Shown one piece after another: positions 4,569 to 11,223 of a DNA stretch of 11,223 bases. Under the pieces are notes generated by a model. The model searched no databases. It saw only the letters and a list, made by a program, of their open reading frames with translations, and was not told the origin of the DNA. A program made the translations under genes and the position numbers. The stretch comes from an uncultured Holophagaceae bacterium (lineage in GTDB: Bacteria > Acidobacteriota > Holophagae > Holophagales > Holophagaceae): assembly GCA_903919165.1 (NCBI GenBank), contig CAIXHJ010000304.1:1-11223 (forward strand). Reading direction: 5' to 3'. Each line of letters begins with the position of its first letter. Within the stretch, counting starts at the first letter, position 1.

Positions 4569-7049
4569 ATGCCCCCCAGCGCCATCCGCGTCATGAAATT
4601 CGGCGGCACCAGCCTCGCCGACGCGGACCGGTTCCGCACCGTGGCGGACCTGGTGGGTCAGGCCTGCGCCACCCATCGGGTCTGTGTCGTGGCCTCGGCC
4701 ATGGCGGGTGTCACCAATCTGCTGCTGCACGGGGGGCGGGTGCCCAATCGAGAGGAAGCCGATCGGCTGCTGCTCGGATTCCGGGAACGCCATGCCGATG
4801 TGCTGGCCGACCTGTCCAGGGATCTTGGCCCCGAGGCCGAAGCAGCCCACGAAGCACTGGAGGCGCTCGAAACCATCGGCCGCCGCCTGCTGCACGGCAT
4901 GGCCCTACTGGAGGAGGGGCCGCCCTCGGTGCTGGCCCAGGTCTCCAGCCTGGGTGAGCGGGCCGCCAGCGCCATCCTGGTAGGTCTGCTGAAGGCCCGG
5001 GGACTGGCGCCTCGGTACCTCGATCCCGTGGAGTACATCCGGGTGGAGGGCGATCCACTCCAGGCCCGACCCCGCATGCCGGACATCGAGGCGAGCTTCG
5101 CGGCAGTGAAGACGGAACCGGGGGGACTCTGGGTGCTGCCGGGCTTCTTCGGCGGCGATGGGCAGGGCCGCATCCTGTCTCTTGGCCGGGGCGGCTCGGA
5201 CCACAGCGCGGCCTTGGCCGCCGCCGCCCTGGGCGCGGATCTGCTGGAGATCTGGACCGACGTGGATGGTCTCTACAGCGCCGATCCCAGACTGGTGCCC
5301 GAAGCTTTCCCGCTGCCGGAGGCCAGCTTCGAGGAGGCCATGGAACTGTCCTTCTTCGGCGCCAAGGTGCTGCATCCGAAGACCATTCCCCCGGTGCGGG
5401 AGCGGGGCATTCCCGTGCGCGTGTGCAGCAGCTTCGATCCCGCGCACCCCGGCACCGTGATTCGCGAGAAGGTGCCACCACCGCCCAGCGGCGTTCGGGG
5501 TCTCTCCTTCCTGCGCGACCTCTCCGTGGTGAACCTTACGGGCCCCGGCATGCCCGGCGTGCCCGGCATCGCGGGGCGTGTCTTCAGCGCCCTGGCCCGG
5601 AAGGGCATCTCCGTGGTGCTCATCACCCAGAGCTCCTCCGAGCTGTCCATCTGTTTCGCCGTGCGGCGGGCGGATGGTCCTGGCGCTGTGGCAGCCATCG
5701 AGGAGGCCTTCCCGGCGGAACTGTCGGCGGGCTTCATCGATCCCGTGGCCCTGCTCGGCGGGCTCGCGGTGCTCAGCATCGTGGGGGATGGCATGCGCAC
5801 CCGCCCCGGCATCGCAGGCACCTTCTTCGACGCGCTGGCCGAGGTGGGATGCAACGTGGTGGCCATCGCCCAGGGCGCCAGCGAGCGCATCATCTCGGCG
5901 GTGGTGGAGGAGACGGATGGCGCCCGGGCCATGGCCCACATTCACCGGCGCTTCTTCCGGACCCAGGTGGTGGTGGACGTCCATCTGCTCGGCGCCGGCA
6001 ACGTGGGCGGCAGCCTGCTGGGCCAGATCCAGCGGCAACATGACCAGCTGCTGGCCCAGGGCCTCGACCTCCGCGTGGCGACCGTGGCCACCAGCCGCCG
6101 CATGAAGATGGACCTCAAGGGACTGGATCTCACCTGCTGGCGCCAGAGTCTGGCCCAGGGTGACCCGATGGATCTGGATCTCCTCCTTGAGGTCGTGCGC
6201 ACGGGACCGCCGGCGATGTCGGTGCTGGTGGACTGCTCCACCAGCGAGAGTCTCGCCGCCCGGTATCCCGACATCTTCGACGCGGGCTTTCATGTGGTGG
6301 CCGCCAACAAGAAGGCCAACAGCAGCTCCCAGGCCTTCCACCGGGAACTGCGCCAACGGTCCTCCCGCCGGGGGCTCCGCTTTCTCTACGAAGCGAACGT
6401 GGGTGCGGGCCTGCCCATCATCGACACGGTGAAGAACCTGGTGCTAACCGGGGATCGTGTGCTGCGGGCCGAAGGCATCCTGTCGGGCTCCATGTCCTAC
6501 ATCCTGGGGCTGCTGGGCGAGGGCGTGGCCCTGTCTGAGGCCGTGCGCCTCGCGAAGGAGAGCGGCTTCACCGAGCCTGATCCGCGGGACGACCTCAGCG
6601 GCATGGACGTGGCGCGAAAGCTGCTCATCCTGGCCCGGGAACTGGGCCTGGAACTGGAGCTCGAGGATGTGGTGGTGGAGGGCCTGCTGCCGGCGGACTT
6701 CGATGCCAGCGGGGATATCCCCTCCTTCATGGCCCGCATACCCCAGCTGGATGCACTCTTCCGCGAGCGCCTGGCCGCCCTGAAGGCTGGAGGAAAGACC
6801 CTTCGCTATGTGGGATCCCTTTCGGACAGTGGCTGTCGGGTGGGCCTGCTGCCAGTGGACGCGGACCATCCCTTCATCGCGATCAAGGGCGGCGAGAACG
6901 CCCTGGCCCTGCTCACAGAGCGCTACCAGCCCCACCCCATGGTCATCCGCGGCTATGGGGCAGGGGCGGAAGTCACCGCAGCTGGTGTGCTTGCGGACAT
7001 CCTCCGGCTGGTGCCTCCCGGCGCCCGTCCATCACGGCGGATGTCATGA
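4569..7049 (+). CDS. thrA: Bifunctional aspartokinase / homoserine dehydrogenase
   Basis: Catalyses the first and third steps from aspartate to threonine: ATP-dependent phosphorylation of aspartate, and NAD(P)H reduction of aspartate semialdehyde to homoserine. Its 826 residues are close to E. coli ThrA (820). The aspartokinase domain (about 7-300) shows KFGGTS at 10-15 and GRGGSDHSA at 206-214, then TDVDGLYSADPR. Two ACT regulatory units follow (about 315-460), each with a GxPGxAGxxF-type core (PGIAGRVF, PGIAGTFF), the usual site of threonine feedback. The homoserine dehydrogenase domain begins with the Rossmann motif GAGNVGG (475-481), then AANKKANS, YEANVGAGLPII, GSMSYI and the catalytic DDLSGMDVARK. 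The frame opens at a GTG (4563), but GGAG at 4560-4563 sits five bases before the ATG at 4569, which is the better start. Its stop overlaps the thrB start (ATGA). It is preceded by the attenuator. Confidence 0.97.
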   Translation: MPPSAIRVMKFGGTSLADADRFRTVADLVGQACATHRVCVVASAMAGVTNLLLHGGRVPNREEADRLLLGFRERHADVLADLSRDLGPEAEAAHEALEALETIGRRLLHGMALLEEGPPSVLAQVSSLGERAASAILVGLLKARGLAPRYLDPVEYIRVEGDPLQARPRMPDIEASFAAVKTEPGGLWVLPGFFGGDGQGRILSLGRGGSDHSAALAAAALGADLLEIWTDVDGLYSADPRLVPEAFPLPEASFEEAMELSFFGAKVLHPKTIPPVRERGIPVRVCSSFDPAHPGTVIREKVPPPPSGVRGLSFLRDLSVVNLTGPGMPGVPGIAGRVFSALARKGISVVLITQSSSELSICFAVRRADGPGAVAAIEEAFPAELSAGFIDPVALLGGLAVLSIVGDGMRTRPGIAGTFFDALAEVGCNVVAIAQGASERIISAVVEETDGARAMAHIHRRFFRTQVVVDVHLLGAGNVGGSLLGQIQRQHDQLLAQGLDLRVATVATSRRMKMDLKGLDLTCWRQSLAQGDPMDLDLLLEVVRTGPPAMSVLVDCSTSESLAARYPDIFDAGFHVVAANKKANSSSQAFHRELRQRSSRRGLRFLYEANVGAGLPIIDTVKNLVLTGDRVLRAEGILSGSMSYILGLLGEGVALSEAVRLAKESGFTEPDPRDDLSGMDVARKLLILARELGLELELEDVVVEGLLPADFDASGDIPSFMARIPQLDALFRERLAALKAGGKTLRYVGSLSDSGCRVGLLPVDADHPFIAIKGGENALALLTERYQPHPMVIRGYGAGAEVTAAGVLADILRLVPPGARPSRRMS

Positions 7050-8044
7050 CCGGCCTGGCTGATCATCCACCTTCGGGACTCGTGGCCTATGCTCCCGCCA
7101 GCATCGGCAATGTGGCCGCGGGGTTTGACCTGCTGGGTGCCGCCCTCGCGCCCCTGGATGGCAGCCTGCTCGGGGATCTGGTGCAAGTCGATGTGGCGGT
7201 GAAATCCTCCTTCCAGGTGATCGGTCCTTTCGCCTATGCCCTGGCTGACGACACCCGGCCCAACCTCGCCCTGCGGGCCCAAGACCTGTTTGTCGAGGCG
7301 GTGCGCGCCGGGGGTCATGAGGTCGGTCCCTTTGCCATCACGCTGGAGAAGCGCCTCCCCGTGGCCAGTGGCCTGGGTTCCAGCGCCAGCTCCATCGTGG
7401 CCACCCTGGTGGCGCTCCAGGCCCTCTGCGGGGATCCCCTCAGTGGTTCCGACCTCCTGAGCCTGGCAGGAAAGGCGGAGGGCCTCACCAGCGGCAGCAT
7501 GCACCTGGACAACGTGGCACCCTCGCTTCTGGGCGGCCTCCAGCTGGTGGTTCCCGGTCGCGAGGGTCAACCCGCCACCCGACGTCTGCCCTGGCCGTCG
7601 GACCTGCTGATGGTGGTCGTGCACCCAGCCTTCCGGCTGTCCACGGCGAAGAGTCGCGGCGTGCTGCCCGAGCGCCTCGGATGGCACGAGACCGTGGACT
7701 TCGCGGGGAATCTCGCCAGCTTGGTGCAGGCGCTGCACGGCCAGGACCGCGCGCTGCTCTCGCGCTGTCTGCGCGATCCGCTGGTGGAGGTCCACCGCGC
7801 CCCCCTGGTGCCAGGCTTCCGCGCCGCCCAGAAGGCCGCGAAGGACCTTGGCGCCCTGGGCTGCAGCCTGTCGGGATCGGGGCCCTCAGTATTTGCCGTG
7901 GCCGAGGATGATGGACAGGCCAATGCCATTGCCGAAGCCATTCGCGAAGCTTTCAGGGGCGTGGGCCTGGAGAGCCAGGGCTGGGTCTGCACCCTGGATC
8001 CCGAAGGAGCCCGTGTACTGGCCTCTGGCTCTAGCCATTTCTAA
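7046..8044 (+). CDS. thrB: Homoserine kinase (GHMP family)
   Basis: Phosphorylates homoserine to O-phosphohomoserine with ATP, the step between ThrA and ThrC, in the cytoplasm. The 332 residues are slightly longer than E. coli ThrB (310). Visible motifs: the N-terminal YAPASIGNVAAGFDLLG (15-31), the GHMP ATP-binding loop PVASGLGSSASS (105-116), and the C-terminal GHMP motif LSGSGPS (275-281). The ATG lies within the last codons of thrA as an ATGA overlap, so translation is probably coupled; only a weak GGCGGA precedes it. It is unrelated to the aminoglycoside-phosphotransferase-type homoserine kinases found in some other bacteria. The next gene, thrC, begins 14 nt downstream. Confidence 0.96.
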   Translation: MTGLADHPPSGLVAYAPASIGNVAAGFDLLGAALAPLDGSLLGDLVQVDVAVKSSFQVIGPFAYALADDTRPNLALRAQDLFVEAVRAGGHEVGPFAITLEKRLPVASGLGSSASSIVATLVALQALCGDPLSGSDLLSLAGKAEGLTSGSMHLDNVAPSLLGGLQLVVPGREGQPATRRLPWPSDLLMVVVHPAFRLSTAKSRGVLPERLGWHETVDFAGNLASLVQALHGQDRALLSRCLRDPLVEVHRAPLVPGFRAAQKAAKDLGALGCSLSGSGPSVFAVAEDDGQANAIAEAIREAFRGVGLESQGWVCTLDPEGARVLASGSSHF

Positions 8045-8058
8045 CGCGAGGCCCACCC

Positions 8059-9324
8059 ATGAAGCTCATCAGCACACGCAATCCCGCACTCAGGGCCACC
8101 TTTCTCGAAGCGGTCCAAGCGGGCCTCGCGCCCGATGGTGGACTCTTCGTGCCCACAGAGATCCCACGGCTCAACGATGTTCCCGGCCTGCTGAAGCTGG
8201 AATTCGCGTCGCGATCGGCGGAGATCCTCCACCGGCTCCTGGGAGATGAATTCCCGCGATCCGTGGTCGACGATCTGGCGCACGCTTCCTTCACCTTTCC
8301 CGCGCCGCTGGTGAAGGTCGCCGAGCGGATCTCGGCGCTGGAGCTCTTCCACGGACCCACGCTGGCCTTCAAGGATTTCGGTGCCCGGTTCCTGGCCCGC
8401 GTGCTGGCACTCGGCGCGGGAGGACATCGGCGCACCGTGCTGACAGCCACCTCCGGCGACACGGGTGCCGCCGTGGCCCAGGCCTTCCATGGGCTGCCCG
8501 GCGTGCAGGTGGTGGTGCTCTACCCGGCGGGCCGCGTATCGCCGCTGCAGGAACGCCAGTTCGCCACCTGTGGTGGCAATGTGCTCGCTCTGGCGGTGGA
8601 GGGCGCCTTCGACGATTGCCAGCGACTGGTGAAGGGGGCCTTCGAGGATGCGGAGCTGGTCTCCCGCCTGGGTCTGACTTCGGCCAACAGCATCAACATC
8701 GCGCGGCTGGTGGCCCAGACGCTCTACTACTTCGAGGGCGCCGCGCAGACGGATGGCGCCCCCCTGGTGATGTCCGTGCCCAGCGGCAACTTCGGGAACC
8801 TCTACGCGGGCCTGATGGCCCAAGCCATGGGGGCGCCGATCTCCGCCTTCGTGGTTGCCACCAATGCGAACCGCGTGGTGCCCGACTACCTGGATACCGG
8901 CGTGTATCAGCCCCGGCCCTCCGTGGCCACGCTGTCCAACGCCATGGACGTGGGATCGCCCAGCAACTGGGAGCGCATCTTCGCGCTGTTCGGAGGCAAT
9001 CACGATGCCATGGCCGCGGCCCTGCGCTGGGGCAGCTGCACCGATGGGGACACAACACGGATCGTGGTCGACCTGGACCGGGCGGGCTATCTCGCCGATC
9101 CCCATGGGGCAGTGGCATACCGGGTGCTCCAGTCCAACCTGCGCGACGGCGAACAGGGCATCTTCCTGGCCACCGCCCACCCCGCCAAGTTCCGCGAAGC
9201 CCTGGCTTCCGCCCTGGGCCGCGAGATCCCACTGCCGAAGACCCTGAGTGACCTCCTGGATCTGCCGCTGCTCAACGAGCCGTTGGCGGCGGATCAGGCG
9301 GCGTTGAGGCGACGGCTGATGTAA
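8059..9324 (+). CDS. thrC: Threonine synthase
   Basis: A pyridoxal-phosphate enzyme that converts O-phosphohomoserine to threonine and phosphate, the last step of the operon pathway. At 421 residues it matches the E. coli/yeast-type enzyme (E. coli ThrC 428) and not the shorter Bacillus type. The PLP lysine is K105 in GPTLAFKDFGARF; the phosphate-binding TATSGDTGAAVAQAF follows at about 130-144, and VPSGNFGNLYAG is visible around residue 240. The N-terminal LISTRNPALRATFLEAVQAG and DGGLFVP are also typical of this type. The ATG at 8059 has GAGG at 8047-8050. The gene ends 19 nt before the end of the convergent dipeptidase gene, and I see no terminator hairpin in that gap, so thr transcripts may run into the opposite gene or stop by Rho. 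Confidence 0.97.
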   Translation: MKLISTRNPALRATFLEAVQAGLAPDGGLFVPTEIPRLNDVPGLLKLEFASRSAEILHRLLGDEFPRSVVDDLAHASFTFPAPLVKVAERISALELFHGPTLAFKDFGARFLARVLALGAGGHRRTVLTATSGDTGAAVAQAFHGLPGVQVVVLYPAGRVSPLQERQFATCGGNVLALAVEGAFDDCQRLVKGAFEDAELVSRLGLTSANSINIARLVAQTLYYFEGAAQTDGAPLVMSVPSGNFGNLYAGLMAQAMGAPISAFVVATNANRVVPDYLDTGVYQPRPSVATLSNAMDVGSPSNWERIFALFGGNHDAMAAALRWGSCTDGDTTRIVVDLDRAGYLADPHGAVAYRVLQSNLRDGEQGIFLATAHPAKFREALASALGREIPLPKTLSDLLDLPLLNEPLAADQAALRRRLM

Positions 9325-9343
9325 GTCGTCTTCCAAGGCCCCA

Positions 9344-10573
9344 TCACCTCTTGCGTTGACGCATCCGTTCCGAGACGGTTTCTACCTGCTGCATGACCCT
9401 GAGCATGTTCCCGCCCAGGATGTTGCGGATGTCGCGGTCGGAGTAGCCCTTCTTCAGGAGGGCCTCGGTGATCTGGGGCAGGTGCGACGCGTCCTCCATG
9501 CCAAATGGCATTGTGGCGCCATCGAAGTCCGATCCCAGGCCCACATGCTCCGCGCCCACGAGTTTCACGGCATGGTCGATGTGATCGACGATGGCCATCC
9601 AATCGACGCGCGGCAGCTTCCCGGTCTCCATGTATTCCCGTTCCAGCCTCAGGTATTCCAGATCGCCGCAGGCGATGTCATCACCGCAGTGCTGTTTGAT
9701 CAGGGCGTCGATCTCCTTTTCGATGCGTGAATCCTGGGCCAAGGTCGCATTCTTGAATGGCTGGGAGAGAAAGCCGTTGTAGTAGTTGATCTGGATGACG
9801 CCACCTGTGGCCGCCAGATCCTTGATCATCTGATCGGTCATGTTGCGCGGTGCATCGCAGAGCGCCCGGCAGGAGGAATGAGAGGCGATGACCGGTGCCT
9901 GGCTGAGGGCGAGCACGTCATAAAACGTCTTGTCCGACACGTGAGAGATGTCGACGATCATGCCGAGCCGGTTCATGTTGGCGACCACCTTCTGGCCGAA
10001 GTCCGTCAGGCCGTTGTGGGCGGGTGCTTCCCCGGAAGAATCGGCCCAGGTTACGTTCTTGCTGTGGGTGAGCGTCATGTAGCGTACGCCCAGCTCGAAG
10101 AACCGGTCGAGCGTTGTTAGAGCCTCGTTGATCATGTGGCCGCCCTCGATGCCCATCAGCGCGGCGATCTTGTGACGTGCCACCGCGCGGCGGATGTCCT
10201 TGGCCGTAGTCGCCAGAACCAGGTCCCGGGGGTGGAGCCTGGCCTGACGGCGTACTGCCTCGATCTGGGTCAGGGCCTGCTCGACGGCCTTCGGGCCGGT
10301 GATGGTGCCCGGGATCCAGATGGAGAAGAACAAGGCGTTGAGGCCGCCCTCCCGCATGCGGGGGATGTCGATGCCGCCGTCAGCATGTCGCACGCCCAGG
10401 TCGAAGGTGGGATCCAGGAGCCGCTGGGTCGTATCGTCGTGGGTATCGATGACGACTGCGCTGAAATGCAGGGCGCGCGCCTTGGGTGAAATGGCTTCCG
10501 GGGGCGGGCTGCAAAGGGCGGGAAGCACGGCGAGCGCGTAGCCGAATAGAAAGCTCGTGGTTGGTCTTTTCAT
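9344..10573 (-). CDS. Secreted membrane-type dipeptidase (peptidase M19)
   Basis: A zinc dipeptidase of the renal/membrane dipeptidase family, 409 residues. Metal and catalytic positions are visible in the expected order: HxD as H45-D47 in IDTHDD, the bridging glutamate E143 in GIEGGH, H211 in DISHVSD, H232 in ASHSSCRA, and D349 in GLGSDFDG. The N-terminus (MKRP, then a hydrophobic stretch to about residue 22) is a signal peptide, implying a periplasmic or envelope location and hydrolysis of dipeptides there. A cysteine at 21 follows P-A-L and does not fit a good lipobox, so lipid anchoring is uncertain. The frame stays open to 10912, but that extension lies out of frame over the upstream gene and reads as low-complexity; the ATG at 10573 overlaps the upstream stop (ATGA), supporting coupled translation. 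Confidence 0.93.
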   Translation of the reverse strand: MKRPTTSFLFGYALAVLPALCSPPPEAISPKARALHFSAVVIDTHDDTTQRLLDPTFDLGVRHADGGIDIPRMREGGLNALFFSIWIPGTITGPKAVEQALTQIEAVRRQARLHPRDLVLATTAKDIRRAVARHKIAALMGIEGGHMINEALTTLDRFFELGVRYMTLTHSKNVTWADSSGEAPAHNGLTDFGQKVVANMNRLGMIVDISHVSDKTFYDVLALSQAPVIASHSSCRALCDAPRNMTDQMIKDLAATGGVIQINYYNGFLSQPFKNATLAQDSRIEKEIDALIKQHCGDDIACGDLEYLRLEREYMETGKLPRVDWMAIVDHIDHAVKLVGAEHVGLGSDFDGATMPFGMEDASHLPQITEALLKKGYSDRDIRNILGGNMLRVMQQVETVSERMRQRKR

Positions 10574-11223
10574 CCCAGGCCATCCGCGATCAGCACGGCG
10601 GGCACGAAGGGCAGATCCCTCGCTGCCGCCGGTGTCTTCATGCCCCAAAGCGCCAGGCGCTTGGCATAGGGAGCCCAGAGTTCCGGTCTGGCCTTCACCG
10701 CCTTCAGGGGCGGGTGGAACCAAAGTGCATTGGGCAAATCGGCCAGCTCCTCTGCGCTGATCTCCAGGGCCTCGTCGGTCTCCCACAGGAATCCGCAGCG
10801 GGCGGTTTCGCAGGCGGCCCAGAGCTGCAGGACCTCGCTGTGCTCGAAGCTGCTGAACAGCACGCGGTCCAGGGCCTCGGCGGCCTCCACAGCGGCCAGG
10901 GCCTGTTGCCAACCGGGCTCCCCCTTGAGTTCGACGTTGATGAGCTTGGCGGGCAGGTCCAGGGCATCCGCCAGGCGGGGAATACGCTCGCCGTTCTTCA
11001 GCGGGGGCAGCTCGGCGGTTTTCATCTGGCGGAGGATGCCTGATCCGTTCGCAGTGCGGGCCAGATCCTCATCATGCAGCACCATGCAGACGCCGTCCCG
11101 CGTGGGCTGCACGTCCAGTTCGAAGCCGTCCATGCCCGCGGCCAGAGCCGCGCGGAAGGACTCCATGGAGTTCTCCAGGTGCCTGGAGGACAGGCCCCGG
11201 TGGCCGAGAAGGAGGGGGTGGAC
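10570..11223 (-). CDS. Glycerophosphodiester phosphodiesterase (5' end outside window)
   Basis: The 217 visible residues are the C-terminal bulk of a GDPD-family TIM-barrel enzyme, which hydrolyses glycerophosphodiesters to glycerol-3-phosphate and an alcohol. The first ATG in the window (11166) is not the start: the frame remains open to the edge and encodes LLLGHRGLSSRHLENS, the hallmark GHRG...EN motif, directly upstream. It continues with GFELDVQPTRDG (the ExD metal pair) and LHDEDLARTANGSG (the catalytic HD), then IPRLADAL and NVELKGE. No signal peptide can be judged because the extreme N-terminus is missing; only a few residues are likely absent. The length suits the small UgpQ-like cytoplasmic type. 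Its TGA overlaps the dipeptidase ATG, so the two form a translationally coupled pair. Confidence 0.92.
   Translation of the reverse strand, partial: VHPLLLGHRGLSSRHLENSMESFRAALAAGMDGFELDVQPTRDGVCMVLHDEDLARTANGSGILRQMKTAELPPLKNGERIPRLADALDLPAKLINVELKGEPGWQQALAAVEAAEALDRVLFSSFEHSEVLQLWAACETARCGFLWETDEALEISAEELADLPNALWFHPPLKAVKARPELWAPYAKRLALWGMKTPAAARDLPFVPAVLIADGLG

Noticed and set aside
4905..6356. 483-residue minus-strand open frame within thrA
   Set aside because: Antisense shadow of a GC-rich coding sequence: His/Gly/Ala-rich, no recognisable domain, and thrA on the other strand is complete with all motifs.
8041..9336. 431-residue minus-strand open frame over thrC
   Set aside because: Mirror frame of thrC with biased composition and no family signature; thrC is clearly the gene.
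10505..10516. Lipoprotein signal (Cys21) on the dipeptidase
   Set aside because: The residue before Cys is Leu and the -3 position is Pro, which does not satisfy a usual lipobox; a plain signal peptide is the safer reading.
10574..10912. N-terminal extension of the dipeptidase frame (522 residues in total)
   Set aside because: It runs out of frame over the phosphodiesterase gene, reads as Gly/Arg/Ala-rich low-complexity sequence, and the signal peptide plus the ATGA overlap at 10573 mark the real start.

Overview
The window comes from a GC-rich (about two thirds G+C by eye), Gram-negative-type bacterium with dense protein coding. Gene content is housekeeping and biosynthetic: arginine and threonine synthesis, a twin-arginine-exported dehydrogenase/epimerase, an ADP/ATP-translocase-like carrier and a secreted dipeptidase. 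I see no insertion sequence, phage gene, tRNA, rRNA or CRISPR. The combination would fit an acidobacterium of the Holophaga/Geothrix type, but that is a guess from gene style; the sequence alone does not fix the taxon.

Left part (1-1838): ornithine carbamoyltransferase on the minus strand, a 250-bp divergent gap with a perfect 11-bp inverted repeat in front of it, then a small two-CBS-domain protein on the plus strand. Next is a 153-bp gap that looks like a small intergenic repeat element: three tandem 9-bp units at one end, an inverted related unit at the other, and a hairpin between them. Middle-left (1839-4348): a Tat-signal SDR-family protein on the minus strand, divergent from a multi-membrane-span carrier of the nucleotide-exchange (ADP/ATP translocase-like) family.

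Centre (4345-9324): a complete threonine operon. A previously unmarked 39-codon leader ORF (4380-4499) with 8 Thr codons is followed by a perfect 9-bp Rho-independent terminator (4523-4557). A 7-bp GC-only segment in the leader can pair with the 5' arm of that terminator, and the same segment is also claimed by an upstream 1:2 hairpin built over two consecutive Thr codons. This is the layout of a ribosome-stalling transcription attenuator. It controls thrA (fused aspartokinase-homoserine dehydrogenase), thrB (homoserine kinase) and thrC (threonine synthase). thrA and thrB overlap by ATGA; thrB and thrC are 14 nt apart. Together the three genes convert aspartate to threonine, apart from the aspartate-semialdehyde dehydrogenase step encoded elsewhere.

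Right part (9344-11223): two minus-strand genes convergent to thrC: a glycerophosphodiester phosphodiesterase cut by the window edge, and a signal-peptide-bearing M19 membrane-type dipeptidase. They overlap by ATGA and so are probably co-translated.

The main discovery candidate is the threonine attenuator with its unusually long leader peptide. Several start codons were moved from the longest-ORF position on ribosome-binding-site evidence (1257, 4569, 10573, and tentatively 3059).
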